Below the pieces are notes generated by a model, which was given only the letters and a program-made list of their open reading frames with translations, was not told where the DNA came from and ran no database searches. Positions 43,556 to 56,646 of a DNA stretch of 64,000 bases are shown piece after piece. Within the stretch, counting starts at the first letter, position 1. Each line of letters begins with the position of its first letter. The DNA comes from Adiantum capillus-veneris (taxonomy: Eukaryota; Streptophyta; Polypodiopsida; Polypodiales; Pteridaceae). Location of the stretch: positions 76,830,435-76,894,434 of the forward strand of contig CM043950.1 of the NCBI GenBank assembly GCA_014529385.2, in the 5' to 3' direction. A program made the translations under genes and the position numbers.

Positions 43556-46500
43556 TGGAGCTCAAGCTTTTAGAAAAGGATGAACACATGCACATCAAAT
43601 GATTTTTCATATTTAATCATTGGAATTACAACAGGCAAAGGAGATTCCAGTATCTCTCTTAATCTTCTTGGCCCAAACATAAAGACTATACGTTGTTGGT
43701 TAAAAATCTTCTTGTCCACATGAACATTTATCTGGATTCTTTATGCAAAATGAAAAGGAGTGAACTGAAGTCCATCATGAATATCCATTAAAATCCATCC
43801 ATGTAGCTTCCCAGACAGCATACTTGACTAATTACCCTCTGAGTTTACCAAAATTTCAGCAGCATAACAACATAAATGGCTCGAAAGACCAAAAACCAGC
43901 CATCACAACTTGGAAAAAATTTGACAGAGTTTCTGTAGAAGTAGAGTAGTAAAAACCCAAAATATAGATTGTATATGTATGTATAACCTGCCAACAACGA
44001 AACCAAAGCATCAGGTAGGAATCACTAGTATATAGCCTTTGACAAGGTCACAAAAAGGGTGCTCAAGCCACCTGTATCATCGAAAGGATCTCACTTTTGA
44101 AAATCCCCCAGCTCAATAAAACCTCACCATGACCCTCTCACAAAGGTTTATGCAAATCTCGTATAGCCAAGTCTCATAAATGACTATCTTCCAGACCAAG
44201 TCTCAGAAATGGTTGGGACTACCAAATAAAACCAAGTATGGATCCACAAAGGCATACAATGGCAGTATCCACAAGTAATGTACAATACAAGACAATGTGC
44301 TCAAACAAGTGCCAAAGGATGCATACCCATGGTAACTACAAGTGACTCCCACTTGCCAGTATATCACTCTACTCCAGCTACATGTACCTATATGAATCAC
44401 CTATACCTGTACCTGTAACCTATAACCTGTAATCTGTAATCGTGAAGCTGAAGGTACTCAAAAAAGATCCTCCATGGGGGTGCCAAAAGAATGTGAGCGG
44501 CATGGAAACACACACAACACCTCTATAATCACCCGCCACACACTCTTGGGATAATACACACACATTATGGGGCACCACTCGGCCTATACAATCCACCTGG
44601 TCGAGACAAGGAACACACTAATGGAGTGAGAGGAGAGAGACTATCCATTTGCCCACTCAACACAGAGACACACATGCACACACTAATGGAGTGAGAGGAG
44701 AGAGACTATCCATTTGCCCACTCAACACAGAGACACACATGTGCACACACACCCAAAAAAATCAGCTGAAAAGAATGATATTTTTTATGTTTAGATACAA
44801 TTAAGCTCGGGCCAACACCAATGGGGCAAATAGCTTACACAGTATGGATGAAATATGCCAGATACAATCACAAATTGGAGTAGACGCTACGGCTCATAGG
44901 AGAAACTTACACAATCAAAATAGCAAAAAATAGTGAATAATTTGGCAAAAATAGACAATTCCATTGTATCTTATACGGCCAAAAACCCTAGTGTACAATA
45001 TCAAAGTGCTCAAATCTGACCTCGGATGAGCAGTTTATGGCCAAAACACGCTCCAAAAACAGCAAAAACTTAGTTGCATTTGTTCCTCCTCTTCTCTCCA
45101 CGTTTTTTTTGGTTTTTTTCTCAGGTTTTTCAGTGTCGACACTTTACTTTATCGCTTGGGCACCTTTGGCCTTTTGATTGACCTCAAACGGACCCCGAAC
45201 AGGCCAAAAATTTGCCACACAATGCATTTTTGTTACCCTTCTACATCCATCCGCACACCTGGCACTCAAATTTTTCCATAATGCATCCCACAATTACATG
45301 AAGTGGACCCTGAATATAGTTCTCATGATGTCCATTCTACATAATCATCACAAGAAACCATTCTTGTTGTGTCCTTGATTACCACGTGCAAGTATTGCCC
45401 CCATTCAACCTCGTGACGCCACTGGATGCCACTTGACGCACCTGCTTAACTTTTGTCGTTCGCCCACTGATAGCTTCCTGGAGAATTTTTATGCTCTACC
45501 AACTCCTCATTATTATAGAAAAACACGCTGATACTGGTGACCAGGAAAATTGATGTACTATGTACACATTGTACTACCTGTACACACGCGGGCCCCACGT
45601 AAATGGGCAATTCTTTATTCGATGCACCATGCATGTGTATGTACATATGTGCAATCACTTTTTCAAAAAAACTGCTACCAATGACAAGTTGCTACATGTT
45701 TATTTTGGAAATCCATGCAAGACATTGACTTGCTTGGCAATCCCAACAAAGGACTATTATGGCAAGGACACCTCAACAAAGAGACTTGTCAAGGACGCCT
45801 CCAACAAGTATGGCTATGAACGGTGAGATTTTCTTTACCATTCAAGAAAGACACAAGTGCTTGTGTACAACATGGCCCAGCTATTATGTGATTTTTGGAC
45901 GTTATAAATCTCATTTTCTATGTGCTTCTTATGGACTATAAAGGCAATTGTTTGCCATCTTATGATAACCACTCAGACAAACAAGGTTATTTAATGTGAG
46001 CAAGATCTCCCAGCAAGCGTTGAAATGGGTATTGTGTTCTGGCTTAATTTGAGGAAACACTCTAGGTCAGGACAAGGGACCCGCGAGCTTAAATTGTACG
46101 GGTGCAATTCTCAAGGAGGGTGAAGGCCCTCAAAGTATTTTTTCCACACATACAAGGTATGGATGCATCCAACAAGCTTCTATATACTCATTTTCTAGTT
46201 TTTATTTCAATTTCAAATTGGTTTCGTAGTGATTACCATCCAAGGGGTATACATAAGATTCCAAATTTCCTCGTTTGCTTCTTGTTACAACAAGGATGTG
46301 ACTAGATTTAGCAATTTCCATTCATTTGGATGGAATCGTGAGTAGAAATGATTGATACTTTTACAATTGCACATATATATGAATTATGCATACGTAGTAT
46401 GTTTGAAGTTTGCGAGAGTGGATTTCTACATAGCATCTTGCATTGTTATTTTCCTGTTTGTAAAACATCAAGGGATGCATGCCTTGCATTGAGTTACAAC

Positions 46501-48088
46501 CCTATTGTAAGTAGATTGGGCCATACATTTTGTTCATCATATCTCTTTTAATTAATCCTCTTGGTGCTACCAAGCAAAATAGGAAAAAGCAATTCTTCCA
46601 AGAGCATGGCTCCATATATATGTATATGAATTATGCATAATCACTCAAGAGAAAATATAACTTGCCAGCATGTATGCAACATAAGTACACGAAGTACATT
46701 GAAAGAACAATCATGCCATAGGATGCTATAATTTTTGATGCGAAGGGTAGTGGCTACAAAAAATTGATAAGTACCTTAAACTTAAGTTTCAATTTTGAAT
46801 TTATTCCATCTTGCAATATTTCTACAATGCCAATTGACAAGTAAATTTTTCTTTGGTCAAGAAGAGTTTGGCAGTTGGATCACATGTGATAGCTAAGTTT
46901 CACAAGGTATCTCTTGTAATCTTAGGCAATATCATGATTCGCAATCAACTGCATGATTTGGAAAGGCCGTTTCTTTACGAAATCTCAACAAGGTTGATTC
47001 TTTTTTGCTTTGGCACCAATTACCTACGAGCACTCACTTTCCGTACTTCTCATCTCCTAGATGAACTTATGTGAAGCAAGGCTATATGAAGCAAGTTTGG
47101 AATATGCTATATGAATTTGGAGACCATTGGCAACATGTCTACCTGATCTTCTAGGAGGTTGGTATATAACAAGCCACGAGTTTATACAAGGTACAACTGA
47201 CAACCCTAGATCTTGCAGTATACATGACTATGAGCGAGCTTCATCAACATAGATGGCTATGAGCCAGCTTCAAGTACAAGGATGACAAATGTAGACCAAT
47301 TCACTCTCAAAAAATTAATTCCTTTTGAATTTTAGGATCATGGGTCATGAAGGTATGTCAAGGTTAGACAATTTCAATTTCTACTTGTATTTTTTTCTTT
47401 AACATTTCATTTGAAAAATATTTCTTTGTTGTGCATTGATAGACTTTCTACAAAGCAAGGCCTCTATTTTGTGCAACAATACTATCCATTGTTTTAGGAT
47501 CAAGGATAATGGCACACATGGTTGGCTATAAGCGGATATAAGCTCACAATTATGGTTTGCAATGAGCAACTGTGATGTATCCATGCCAGTTACATCGTTC
47601 AAGGCACACATGGCATCGGCTCACACTATTACAACAGTCATTAAAGCCAAGGTCATACCATTTTTTTTTTAATATATGCATGCATGACATTCTAGTAAGT
47701 TGGAAGTAAGACCACCCCATCATTGATTTCTGTTCTGCAATAACAAATTAGCTACTCTGTTCAAGCAGTAGATGGGCTTGTGATTATTGTATATGTATAT
47801 AATGGCCGGCACTTTACATCATTGGCTCTATGCATAAGGTGGGGCCAGTTAAACTGATGATTTTTATATGTAGCAAGTGGGCATGGCCATCACTATTAAG
47901 AAAACATTTCATGAAATGACATGAGTAGAACAAGAGAGCCTCAAAACATGTTATCTCTTGTTTGAAAACCCAAGCAACTTTAGTATGACTACATTGTTTG
48001 GGGTGTTAACAATTTTTCTCTAGAGAGATTTGATTCCTTCAAGATCTAGTTGTAAACATGATTCCAACTTGCAAAGATCTGTTGTTGA
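43556..48088. other. Non-coding stretch, no recognised gene
   Basis: The first part may be upstream sequence of gypsy A, which resumes here after the D insertion. Apart from one 65-bp tandem duplication I see no repeat structure, RNA gene or protein motif. All reading frames are short. Confidence 0.5.
44614..44743. repeat. 65-bp tandem duplication
   Basis: CACACTAATGGAGTGAGAGG begins at 44,614 and 44,679. The two units are almost identical, so the duplication is recent. Confidence 0.92.
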
Positions 48089-48541
48089 CATTAGGAAAAG
48101 AATGGAGTCTAGGAGGGCCTCTTTATTTGGCAGTTTAAAGGAGTCAAACCTTTAGTATTAAGAAAGCAATCAAAGGACAACTTTTCAATTCAAACAGGTA
48201 AAACGGCTAGTTTATTTGAATTCAAATTTTTCCCCAAAATAAAATTTTAATTCTAGCGGGCAAAAGTATATCATGTAACATATCTATGGAAAGAGCTCGA
48301 TGTGTAGATTTTAGATATATAATCTCCACTCACACCGGCGATCATATGTAGGAGTTATGGAAGGCTAAAAATAATAAATTTGTCCTCCCCCTTTTTTGGG
48401 GCAAAAGTGCATCCTTTGACCTCTCTTACACACCCACCATTCTTGCATACATGGCATGTATCTATTTTTCCAAATGTTAATCACCTCCATAATCTCATGG
48501 AAAATAAAGAGGCCCTCCTAAACCCAATCCTCTTCCTAATG
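48089..48541. mobile_element. 453-bp MITE with TIRs like the H3-bearing transposon
   Basis: The left end CATTAGGAAAAGAATGGAGT, continuing to AGGAGGGCCTCTTTATTT, pairs with the reverse complement of the right end (CATTAGGAAGAGGATTGGGT, also continuing AGGAGGGCCTC). The terminus shares CATTAGGAAAA, ATGGA, TCT and GGGCCT in register with the TIR at 6,086. There is no coding capacity. It is probably mobilised by a relative of that transposase. Confidence 0.75.
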
Positions 48542-49294
48542 AATGTATAGCACTGATTGTGGCTATAGGAGTGGTCTTTCCAGGGGTATCATCTAGCTAG
48601 TACACACTCACTCTATAGGTGTTGAGGGTCAAGGATTGATCTCCTCTCACAATTGTACTTTCAAGGAAAGCATTTTATAATCAGCGAAGGGAAATTGGAA
48701 AAGTTCAACTTTCTAAGTTAATTCCAATCACTATTAGATACGGTAGACTGTGATGGTCGTTGTTGCCTCCTAATTTGAGAAATTTCCATGCAGAGTTTAA
48801 CCAAGGGGCTTGACAATGTAGATGTTAACTAAGGGGTTTGGATTGCAAAGGTAACATGCAAGGTTACCAATTTATACTCCTTAATTTTTAATAGCCTTTT
48901 ATTTAGTGTTCAACAGGTCATCGTCTAACTAGCTCTTTAAGGCTAGCTTTTTGGTAAGGTGCCTTTTAGGTTGTATCTTTAAGGTTTTCAAAGTTCACGT
49001 TACTACGTGTAAGTGAAAGCTATGCTCAACCTTCGGGTATGCATATGATTTGGTTTTATTGCATTTTTTAATATGTTTTGATTGATTTTTTTCAAGTAGG
49101 ATGTATAAGCTTCAATGCTTGGCACATGTTTCCATAAGGGATACAACATGGTCTAGGAACTCATGGAGTTTGGTTTAGCCAAGTGTGGAAATGTTTTTTA
49201 GGGTCCCTCTTACTCATGTCGCAAAGTGTTTACAAATATCTCCACACACAAGTACCTCTTGTACTTGATGAATGTCATTTTTTTAAACATTCTT
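48542..49294. other. Non-coding, no recognised feature
   Basis: No coding region, tandem repeat or terminal repeat is visible between the MITE and the D-like repeat. Confidence 0.5.
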
Positions 49295-50360
49295 ATATGA
49301 GACATATTCCACATGTGGAGAATATGAGTCTTTGAGAATGACACTAGCACCCATTATTTCAATTATGTGTCACGACAAAGTACTAGGTGTTGGTCAAATT
49401 TGTTTATTAGACAATTTTGATCACATCGTATCGGGAACAATTTTAGTGGCAAAAAATTATCAGATGCCTAGCTAGACTTGTTAAGGTTACAAGTACATCT
49501 CAACAATTTAACAAATGGTTGTTTACACATCCATCAAGTTACATTCTCTTAATACACTAGTTGATTTGGTACCTAGACGTGATGGATTTTCACATTTTAT
49601 TATGGTCCAAATATGTAAGCACGGTTTCATGTGGAAAGTATTTTGTTCTTTGCCCGTAATTTGTGAGTATAAAATTATCCATAAGCATAGGCAAGTATAG
49701 TCAAGGATATGTAGGTTCATATCTACTTTTTGTTAAATGCATGCACACTAGCTGTTATGGGACCTAGTGCTTACCAAAAATTGATTTGGATTGGCATGCA
49801 CATTCATGAAATTAGTAACATAAATCTTTTCACACTATAAGCAAAATCTCTCTATGAGATTAATTGTAGATCTACCAATCACCAATAGAGGTCATGGTTT
49901 GGTTTGGATGCTTGTAGATTAGCTCATTAAAGTTAACGAAGATGATTTTTTCTAACATTTTTTATTAATGATCAATGCTATAAGTAATTATGACCTGTGT
50001 TTACCAATCAGTTGGAAGGAGTGTTTGTAAACGGTGGGGATATACATATCAATATGGTCAGTCATCCAAAGAGGATATGTAGATTGTAAGTGTTAATCTT
50101 GTGCTAAAGGATATGCTAAGAGCGTACTTAGCACCAAGCAATCCAATTAGAAATTTTATCTCTCTAGTTGGAGTTTGATTACCATGAGGCAAAGCATGTT
50201 GCAAGACTAAGTTTAATCCCTTCATGTTTACATTAGGTTCTCAAACTCGATCTTCCATTATGGTAGGTTTATATACTGATGGAGATTGATATTAAATCAA
50301 GACTTTACTTTTTTTATGAGTTACATTAGCCAGTTACTTTCATGGAAAGTGAAAATGTTG
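49295..50360 (+). repeat. Diverged inverted copy of element D internal sequence
   Basis: It matches the minus strand of about 31,030-32,115. Shared blocks include CATATTCCACATGTGGAGAA, AAATGCATGCACACTAG and GTTACTTTCATGGAAAGTGA. Identity by eye is moderate, with many indels. No coding potential is seen in either copy. Confidence 0.75.
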
Positions 50361-50799
50361 TTGGTGGCTCTTCTGTGCCTAGCCTTGTTGTAGGCTCCCT
50401 CTAAGGTCTTGTCCTAAAACTAGGGAAATTTAGCATGGGTGGAGCTTCCATGGCCATCAAGTTTGTAGTATTGATGTCCAAAACCTACTAAAAATTCCCA
50501 CTATAAATCAATCATCTAACCTCTTTGTGTACTTGATCTTTATATCTCTTGTAATCCCAAAGCCATTTGCTGGTTTGCTTTTTATTGTCTAGTATAATTG
50601 CTAGTTGTACTCTAATTATTCTTTGAATATAGTTTTATTTTTAGTTCTAGTCACAGTGTCTATTGTCATTCATTTATAGTTTTGTTTTCTAGTGCTCTGA
50701 AGCCTGATTTGAACTTTCTAAGTCTAATATCACTAACTCTAAGTATCGTCCTCTAATAGCTATTTGAACATATCCAGCTCATTCCACCCAACCCTTACT

Positions 50800-51061
50800 T
50801 TGTTTGACCTCTTGGATCAAATGATACTCTTTGAGAACACCACCCATTTGCAATAACTTCCAATAGTGTTGTACTTAAGCACGTAGCCATCCATGCACAC
50901 AATAAACCCATACCACTCTTGCAACTCTTTGAGCATCACCCTACCTTCTTCATGCTTTAAAAAGAGTACCATCGTACACATCATCTTGTTGCACAAACAC
51001 ATCTGACCATCCCTCCCAACCATGTAATGCCACGATCTCATCTAGAGAACCATGTATCTAT
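50800..51061 (-). pseudogene. Unknown ORF fragment, left of copia G
   Basis: The minus strand reads EIVALHGWEGWSDVFVQQD and, in another frame, LKELQEWYGFIVCMDGYVLK. It joins across the copia G insertion to minus-strand ORF pieces at 56,647-57,370, so it is probably the downstream end of one interrupted gene of gypsy H or a neighbour. I do not recognise it. Confidence 0.35.
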
Positions 51062-51066
51062 CGAAT

Positions 51067-51258
51067 TGTTGGGGTATAAAGCCCAATGTGATCGCCCAGG
51101 TAAGTGGACGGGCCGCCAGGTATGTACACATATTCTTTTGTTAAAACCTAATAAGAACTCACTATGCTCTACACATTATAGTAGAGCGAGTTCACCATAT
51201 CGTCGTGCTCTTCTTCTCACACTCTCTCTCGCGTCGCACTTCCGCTCGTACTCCTTCA
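51067..51258 (+). repeat. Copia G 5' LTR (192 bp)
   Basis: It runs from TGTTGGGGTATAAAG to CTCGTACTCCTTCA. It is the same length as the 3' LTR. Confidence 0.95.
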
Positions 51259-51260
51259 AC

Positions 51261-51272
51261 TGGTATCAGAGC
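51261..51272 (+). promoter_or_regulatory. Copia G primer binding site
   Basis: TGGTATCAGAGC, two bases after the LTR, is complementary to initiator tRNA-Met. Confidence 0.94.
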
Positions 51273-52356
51273 TCAGATCGAGGCTCGGGGGCAGCAGTGC
51301 AGGAGGCTAGAGTAACCAACTCAGATTGGAGTGAAATTCGACAGGCAAAGACACGGCCCCAAATCCTATGGGAGTGCTCGAAGGGCTTGGTGTTCTCAGA
51401 ATTTCATTATGAGGTCATCTCGGCCACCGTTCGGCTTCGACAAAGGTCTGCGCAGGCCATTTTCGACTACGTGGTCTCAGCGGGTGCAGATCCGACTCTG
51501 CAAATTTGGGGTTTTCAGCCTACAACTGCAGGTGCTGAGGATATGGACACTCCCAGAGTGTTGATTTGTGGCTGTCTACACATCGAAGGACGGCTCACAG
51601 TTCTTGGAGGCGTGTCACATACGACACAGGCGCATCTACACACAGACTGTAGGCGACATCCACTAGTTCATCAGGTAGCTTGTGTTTGCTGCTTGATATT
51701 CCAGATTTCATCCTGACATTGCAGGTACTTCCACATGGGATGTATTGTCAGAGATGATGTATGTCTGTTGAGGGTTTGCTGGCTGTGAGTCACGCAGAAA
51801 AAAACCGCCGCAGCGGTTACAGCATATAGTGGAAAATTTGTGGACGTATGACTTTGTGGGAAGTTTATGTACTGTCAGATTTACTGCAGCCTTTGTTGAG
51901 GGTCGAGTGAGGTTTTATTGAGCTAGGGGATTCTCGAATGTTGAGATCCTTTCGGTGATACAGGTCTTGGAGCGATCCCTCAAGCACCCTTAGATAGGCA
52001 GCTAGGATGTATTGACTGTGAGTTAGACAGTTGGGATTGCATCTTTGCTTTACTGCCGTTGAGGCATTGTCACAGTCTTTGCTTATAGAACAGTGACAGG
52101 ACAGTCAGAGACAGTACAGGTGCAGGACAGGTTTACCCGCAGCTTACAGTGTCAGAGAGACGGTGTTTTTTGAGCTGTTTTTTGGTCTACTTTTAGTACA
52201 CCAGATCCATTTTACAAAGGAGACTCTGCCAAAATTTCTGCAGAATCTGAAGCTTTATTAGTTCATTTGACAGGTTGATATTGGTTCAGAGGTCAGTTTA
52301 CAGGGGAAACTCTGCCGAATCTTTCCCAGAAAAGTAAACTACTGTGAAGCGTAGCT
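51273..52356 (+). other. Copia G untranslated leader
   Basis: About 1.1 kb lies between the primer site and the gag ATG. No long frame fits retroelement proteins. It probably carries packaging and translation-control sequence. Confidence 0.6.
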
Positions 52357-55300
52357 ATGGTTGGATCATAGGACACTGCTCTTTATAATATCAAGAAGCT
52401 GGATGGAACCAATTTCCCATTGTGGAAGAAGCAGATTTGGCACGTGTTGGTACAAAAGAAGCAGATAAAACCTATAAAGCTCAAGGGGATAAAACCAGAA
52501 GATATGGACGAAGATGAATGGAGCGAAATGGATGAATTGGCACTTTCTACCATTATGCTGACTTGGGCAGAAAGCGTTTACTTCAATGTAGCAGACGAGA
52601 TGTCGGCTTATCAAGCATGGTTAAAGTTGAGTGATCTTTATGAGAAGCAGAGTGCAGCTTCACAGGTATACTGGCTTAAGAAGCTTGCTGACTTGAAGAT
52701 GAAAGAAGGGACACCTATGTCCAATCATCTTAATGAATTCAACACAATCTATAGTCAGTTGTCAACTCAAGGTGTCAAGTTTGATGAACCCGTTAGAGCT
52801 ATGTTCCTGTTGATCACATTGCCAGAAAGTTGGGACACTTTTCGCACAGCTTTGAGTAATTCTGCACCTCCAAATGGTTTGAACATAGCAGGTGTAGAAG
52901 GAAGTCTGCTTACTGAAGAAACCAATAGAAAGAAAATGGACAAAGGCAAAGGAACAGCCTTAGTTGTCAGGGGAAGGACCAAAGAAAAGTACAAAGGTGG
53001 AAAGAGGAATCAGTCTCGTAGCAAGTCCCGCAGTGCTAAAGGCAAGAGTGACATAGACTGCTACCATTGTGGCAAGAAGGGTCACATGAAAAGAGACTGC
53101 AGAGAATGGAAAGCAGAAAAAGGCAAAGAGAAAGCTGAAGACCATGGTGAGAAGAACAAGTCCTCAGTGAAGATTCAAGAAATAAATGTGACAAACACTG
53201 TTGCAGAGGATGACAGTCTAGTGTCAGGAGACATCTACTTCTCGAAGAATACAATGGACTCAGCTCTTCTTACAGCATCTGATGGAAATGCAATGAGTGA
53301 CTGGATTATAGACTCAAGGGCATCGCTTCATGTGTCTCCAAACAAGGAGTGGTTTACCTCTTATGTGACCACTAAAGATCATGTTCGGCTAGGCAATGGG
53401 CAGACATGTGAGATCTTAGGTGTTGGAGATGTTCAATTTAAGTTTCAGAATGGCTCTTCTTTCACGCTGAAGAATGTGAGACATGTTCCCGCAATTACAA
53501 AGAGCTTGATCAGCACAGGTTTACTTGATGATGCTGGCTACATCACCACTTTTGGACAGAACATGTGGAAGATATCCAAGGGTTCTATGACAGTAGCACA
53601 TGGAGTAAAGTCTGGAGGACTTTACATGATTTATGTATCAAATGTCTCTAAAAATGTCATCAATGTAACCGAGCAGCCGAACGTTTCTTCGTGGCATAGC
53701 CAGTTAGGACATATGTCCAAGAAGGGAATGGAAATCTTGTCTCGTTCTGGTTATTTGCATGGCTTTTCATTTAATGATTTTGAATTTTGTGAACATTGTC
53801 TGTATGGTAAGAAAACACAGCAGCCACATAAGCATAGAAGCAGTAGAAGAGATACACAGTTGTCACTTGTTCATAGTGATTTGTGTGGACCTATGCCTAA
53901 CCTATCTCTAGGGGGAGCTTCTTACTTTATGACATTTATACATGATTACTCGAGGAAAGTATGGGTTTACTTTCTCAAGCACAAGGATGAAGCGTTTAGT
54001 GTTTTCAAAACGTTTGTGACACTTGTGGAGAATCAGTGTGGCAAGAAGCTTAAATGCTTACGCACTGACAATGGTGGAGAGTATGTTTCAAAGTCCTTTC
54101 GGGACTTTTGTGAGTCAAAAGGTATAAAACGTGAACTTACTGCTCCTTACAATCCTCCTCAAAATGGTGTTGCTGAGAGGATGAATAGGACCATACAAGA
54201 GAAGGTCAGAAGTATGTTGTCTAATGCATAGTTGCCAAATGGGTTTTGGGCTGAAGCTGTATCAACAGCTGTTCATCTTGTAAATAGATCTCCTAGCAAG
54301 GTTTTGCAGAAGGATTCAGTGCCAGAGATGGTATGGTCAGGCAAGGTGCCCTCATACAAGCATCTCGGAGTCTTTGGCTGTGAGGCATATACTCACGTTG
54401 CAAAAGAATTTAGGAACAAACTTGAGCCAAAGAGTAGAAAGTGCATCTTTCTAGGCTATGGTAATTCTGGTGAGATGGGGTACAAACTTTGGGATCCCGA
54501 ATCCAGAAAGGTTGTCCGCAGCAATGATGTTCACTTTAATGAATCCAAATATCATTCTAAACTAGAGAGGGTTGAGGAGATTAGAAGAGTTGTCTTCCAA
54601 GAAGATGGACCTGCACGTGAAAGAAAAAATGTCAAGGCTCAAGAGGAGCAAGGACAGAATAGAGTGGAACCACAGGTTGTGGCTGAGCCTCAGCCACCTA
54701 TTGTGCGTAGATCTTGACGTGTCACGCGACCTCCTGATAGGTTTGTTCCATCTATGAACTATGTCATGTTGACTGATTGCAATGAGCCTTCATGTTACAA
54801 GGAAGCAGTGCAAATGAAGGACTCCGGGAATTGGCAATTGGCCATGCAGTCAGAGATGACAGCTCTGCATAAAAACAAGACATGGAAGCTAGTTAAATTA
54901 CCACAGGGAAAAAAGGATCTACCTTGTAAATGGGTTTACAGGTATAAGATCACCGCTCATGATAGTCAGCCAAAGTACAAAGCAAGGCTTGTTGCCAAGG
55001 GCTTTAAGCAAGAACAAGGCATTGACTTTGATGAAGTCCTCTCTCCGGTGGTCAAGATGACTACATTGAGATTCTTTCTTGCATTGGTTGCCATATTAGA
55101 TTTGGTGTTGCACCAAATGGATGTCAAGACAGCGTTCTTGCATGGTGATTTAGATGTGGAAATTTACATGCAACAGCCAGAAGGGTTTGTTGAGAAAGGC
55201 AAGGAAGATTGGGTATGCCAGTTGTTAAAGATTGGGTATGCCAGTTGTTAAAGAGTCTTTATGGCTTAAAACAATCACCGAGGGCATGGTACCATAAATT

Positions 55301-56360
55301 CCACAAGTTTATGCTTTCTCAAGGCTACCAACGTAGTGAGTTTGATCACTGTCTATATACAAAGAAGGCTAAGGATGGTAGTTGGCTGATCCTTATTTTG
55401 TATGTGGATGACATGTTGATTGCTGGCAAGCACTTGGAAGAAATTTCAGCTTTGAAGTCAAAGATGGCAAAATCGTTTGACATGAAAGACATGGGTGAGG
55501 CAAGTCATATACTTGGTATGCGCATTGAGAGAGACAGATCAAAGAATTTGATTTGGTTATCTCAAACAGAGTATATTGACAAGGTTTTGCAAAGTTTCAA
55601 TATGGAGAAGGGAAAGGCACTGAGTGTTCCATTGCCACCATATGTGAAACTTAGCAAACAAGATTGTCCTCTGTCTAAAGAAGAACAGGCTGAAATGGAT
55701 AAGATTCCATATGCGTCTATAGTGGGTAGTTTGATGTATGCAATGATTTCTACTCGCCCAGACATTGCATTTGCAGTGGGAGTAGTAAGTCGATACATGT
55801 CAAACCTAGGCAAGAAACATTGGGAGGCAGTGAAAGGAATATTGAGATACTTGAAAGCTACAAAGAGTATGCGTATATGCTATGGGAGTCAGGAGCTGAG
55901 TGTAAAGGGTTTTACAGACTCAGATTATGCAGGTGACTTAGACAACCGAAGGTCTACGTCAGGGTATGTCTTTACATTGGCTGGTGGAGCAGTATCATGG
56001 CGTTCTAGATTACAAGATTGTGTTACTCAGTCTACTACAGAGGCTGAATATGTTGCAGCATCAGAGGCATGCAAAGAATCAATTTGGCTTAATCGACTAG
56101 TAACAGATTTGGGAATCAAAGAAGAGATGCCTGTGTTATATTGTGATAGTCAAAGTGCTATACAATTGGCTCGCAATCCAGTTTATCACTCAAAGACAAA
56201 GCATGTGTATGTGAAGTATCATTTCATCAGGGAAATGCTCGAGGATAAGCAACTTCAGCTTGTCAAAGTTCACACCACAGAAAATCCTGCTGATCTACTT
56301 ACAAAAGGACTTCCCTCAGAGATCTTTGCGCATTTTCGCAAGCAGTTAGGTGTAGGGTAG
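52357..56360 (+). pseudogene. Copia G gag-pol polyprotein
   Basis: ATG 52,357 opens the frame, with TAG at 52,369. The gag core (YNIKKLDGTNFPLWKKQIW) and zinc knuckle CYHCGKKGHMKRDC (about 53,059) come first. The protease follows with DSRAS in place of the active DSGAS. Integrase has VHSDLCGPM, LRTDNGGEY and NGVAERMNR. RT has FKQEQGIDF and YVDDML, and RNase H has FTDSDYAGD and STTEAEYVA. Further breaks are TAG at 54,229, TGA at 54,715 and a 23-bp tandem duplication at 55,208-55,253 that shifts frame. The domain order protease-integrase-RT-RNase H marks Ty1/copia, and the motifs resemble the Tork/Tnt1 group. The protease glycine change and all stops fit C-to-T or G-to-A decay. Confidence 0.95.
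55208..55253 (+). repeat. 23-bp tandem duplication in copia G RT
   Basis: GATTGGGTATGCCAGTTGTT, plus AAA, occurs twice back to back. It repeats the WVCQLLK codons and breaks the reading frame. Confidence 0.95.
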
Positions 56361-56439
56361 TACATCACTTCTCTACATCTCTTGTATATTAGCTTGTATA
56401 GTAGCTTCTCTCACACTTAAAGTACCACATTGGACTTTA

Positions 56440-56449
56440 AGTGGGAGGT
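56440..56449 (+). promoter_or_regulatory. Copia G polypurine tract
   Basis: AAGTGGGAGG immediately precedes the 3' LTR. Confidence 0.88.
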
Positions 56450-56641
56450 TGTTGGGGTATAAATCCCAATGTGGTCGCCCAGGTAAGTGGGCGGGCCGCC
56501 AGGTATGTACACATATTCTTTTGTTAAAACCTAATAAGAACTCTCTATGCTCTACACATTACAGTAGAGCGAGTTCACCATATCGTCGTGCTCTTCTTCT
56601 CGCACTCTCTCTCGCGTCGCACTTCCGCTCGTACTCCTTCA
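56450..56641 (+). repeat. Copia G 3' LTR (192 bp)
   Basis: It runs from TGTTGGGGTATAAAT to CTCGTACTCCTTCA, followed by the CGAAT target-site copy. Confidence 0.95.
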
Positions 56642-56646
56642 CGAAT

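Larger units (their letters stand above)
51062..56646 (+). mobile_element. Complete Ty1/copia element G (Tork-like)
   Basis: The element is flanked by CGAAT (51,062-51,066 and 56,642-56,646). It has two 192-bp LTRs differing at about 6 positions (3 percent), an initiator-Met primer site, one gag-pol frame and a polypurine tract. It is the best-preserved element in the window, but it has three stops and a 23-bp duplication in pol. Confidence 0.96.

Noticed and set aside
43556-48088. Possible tRNA or rRNA genes
   Set aside because: No cloverleaf A and B box pair or rRNA core sequence was recognised by eye. A tRNAscan run would be decisive.
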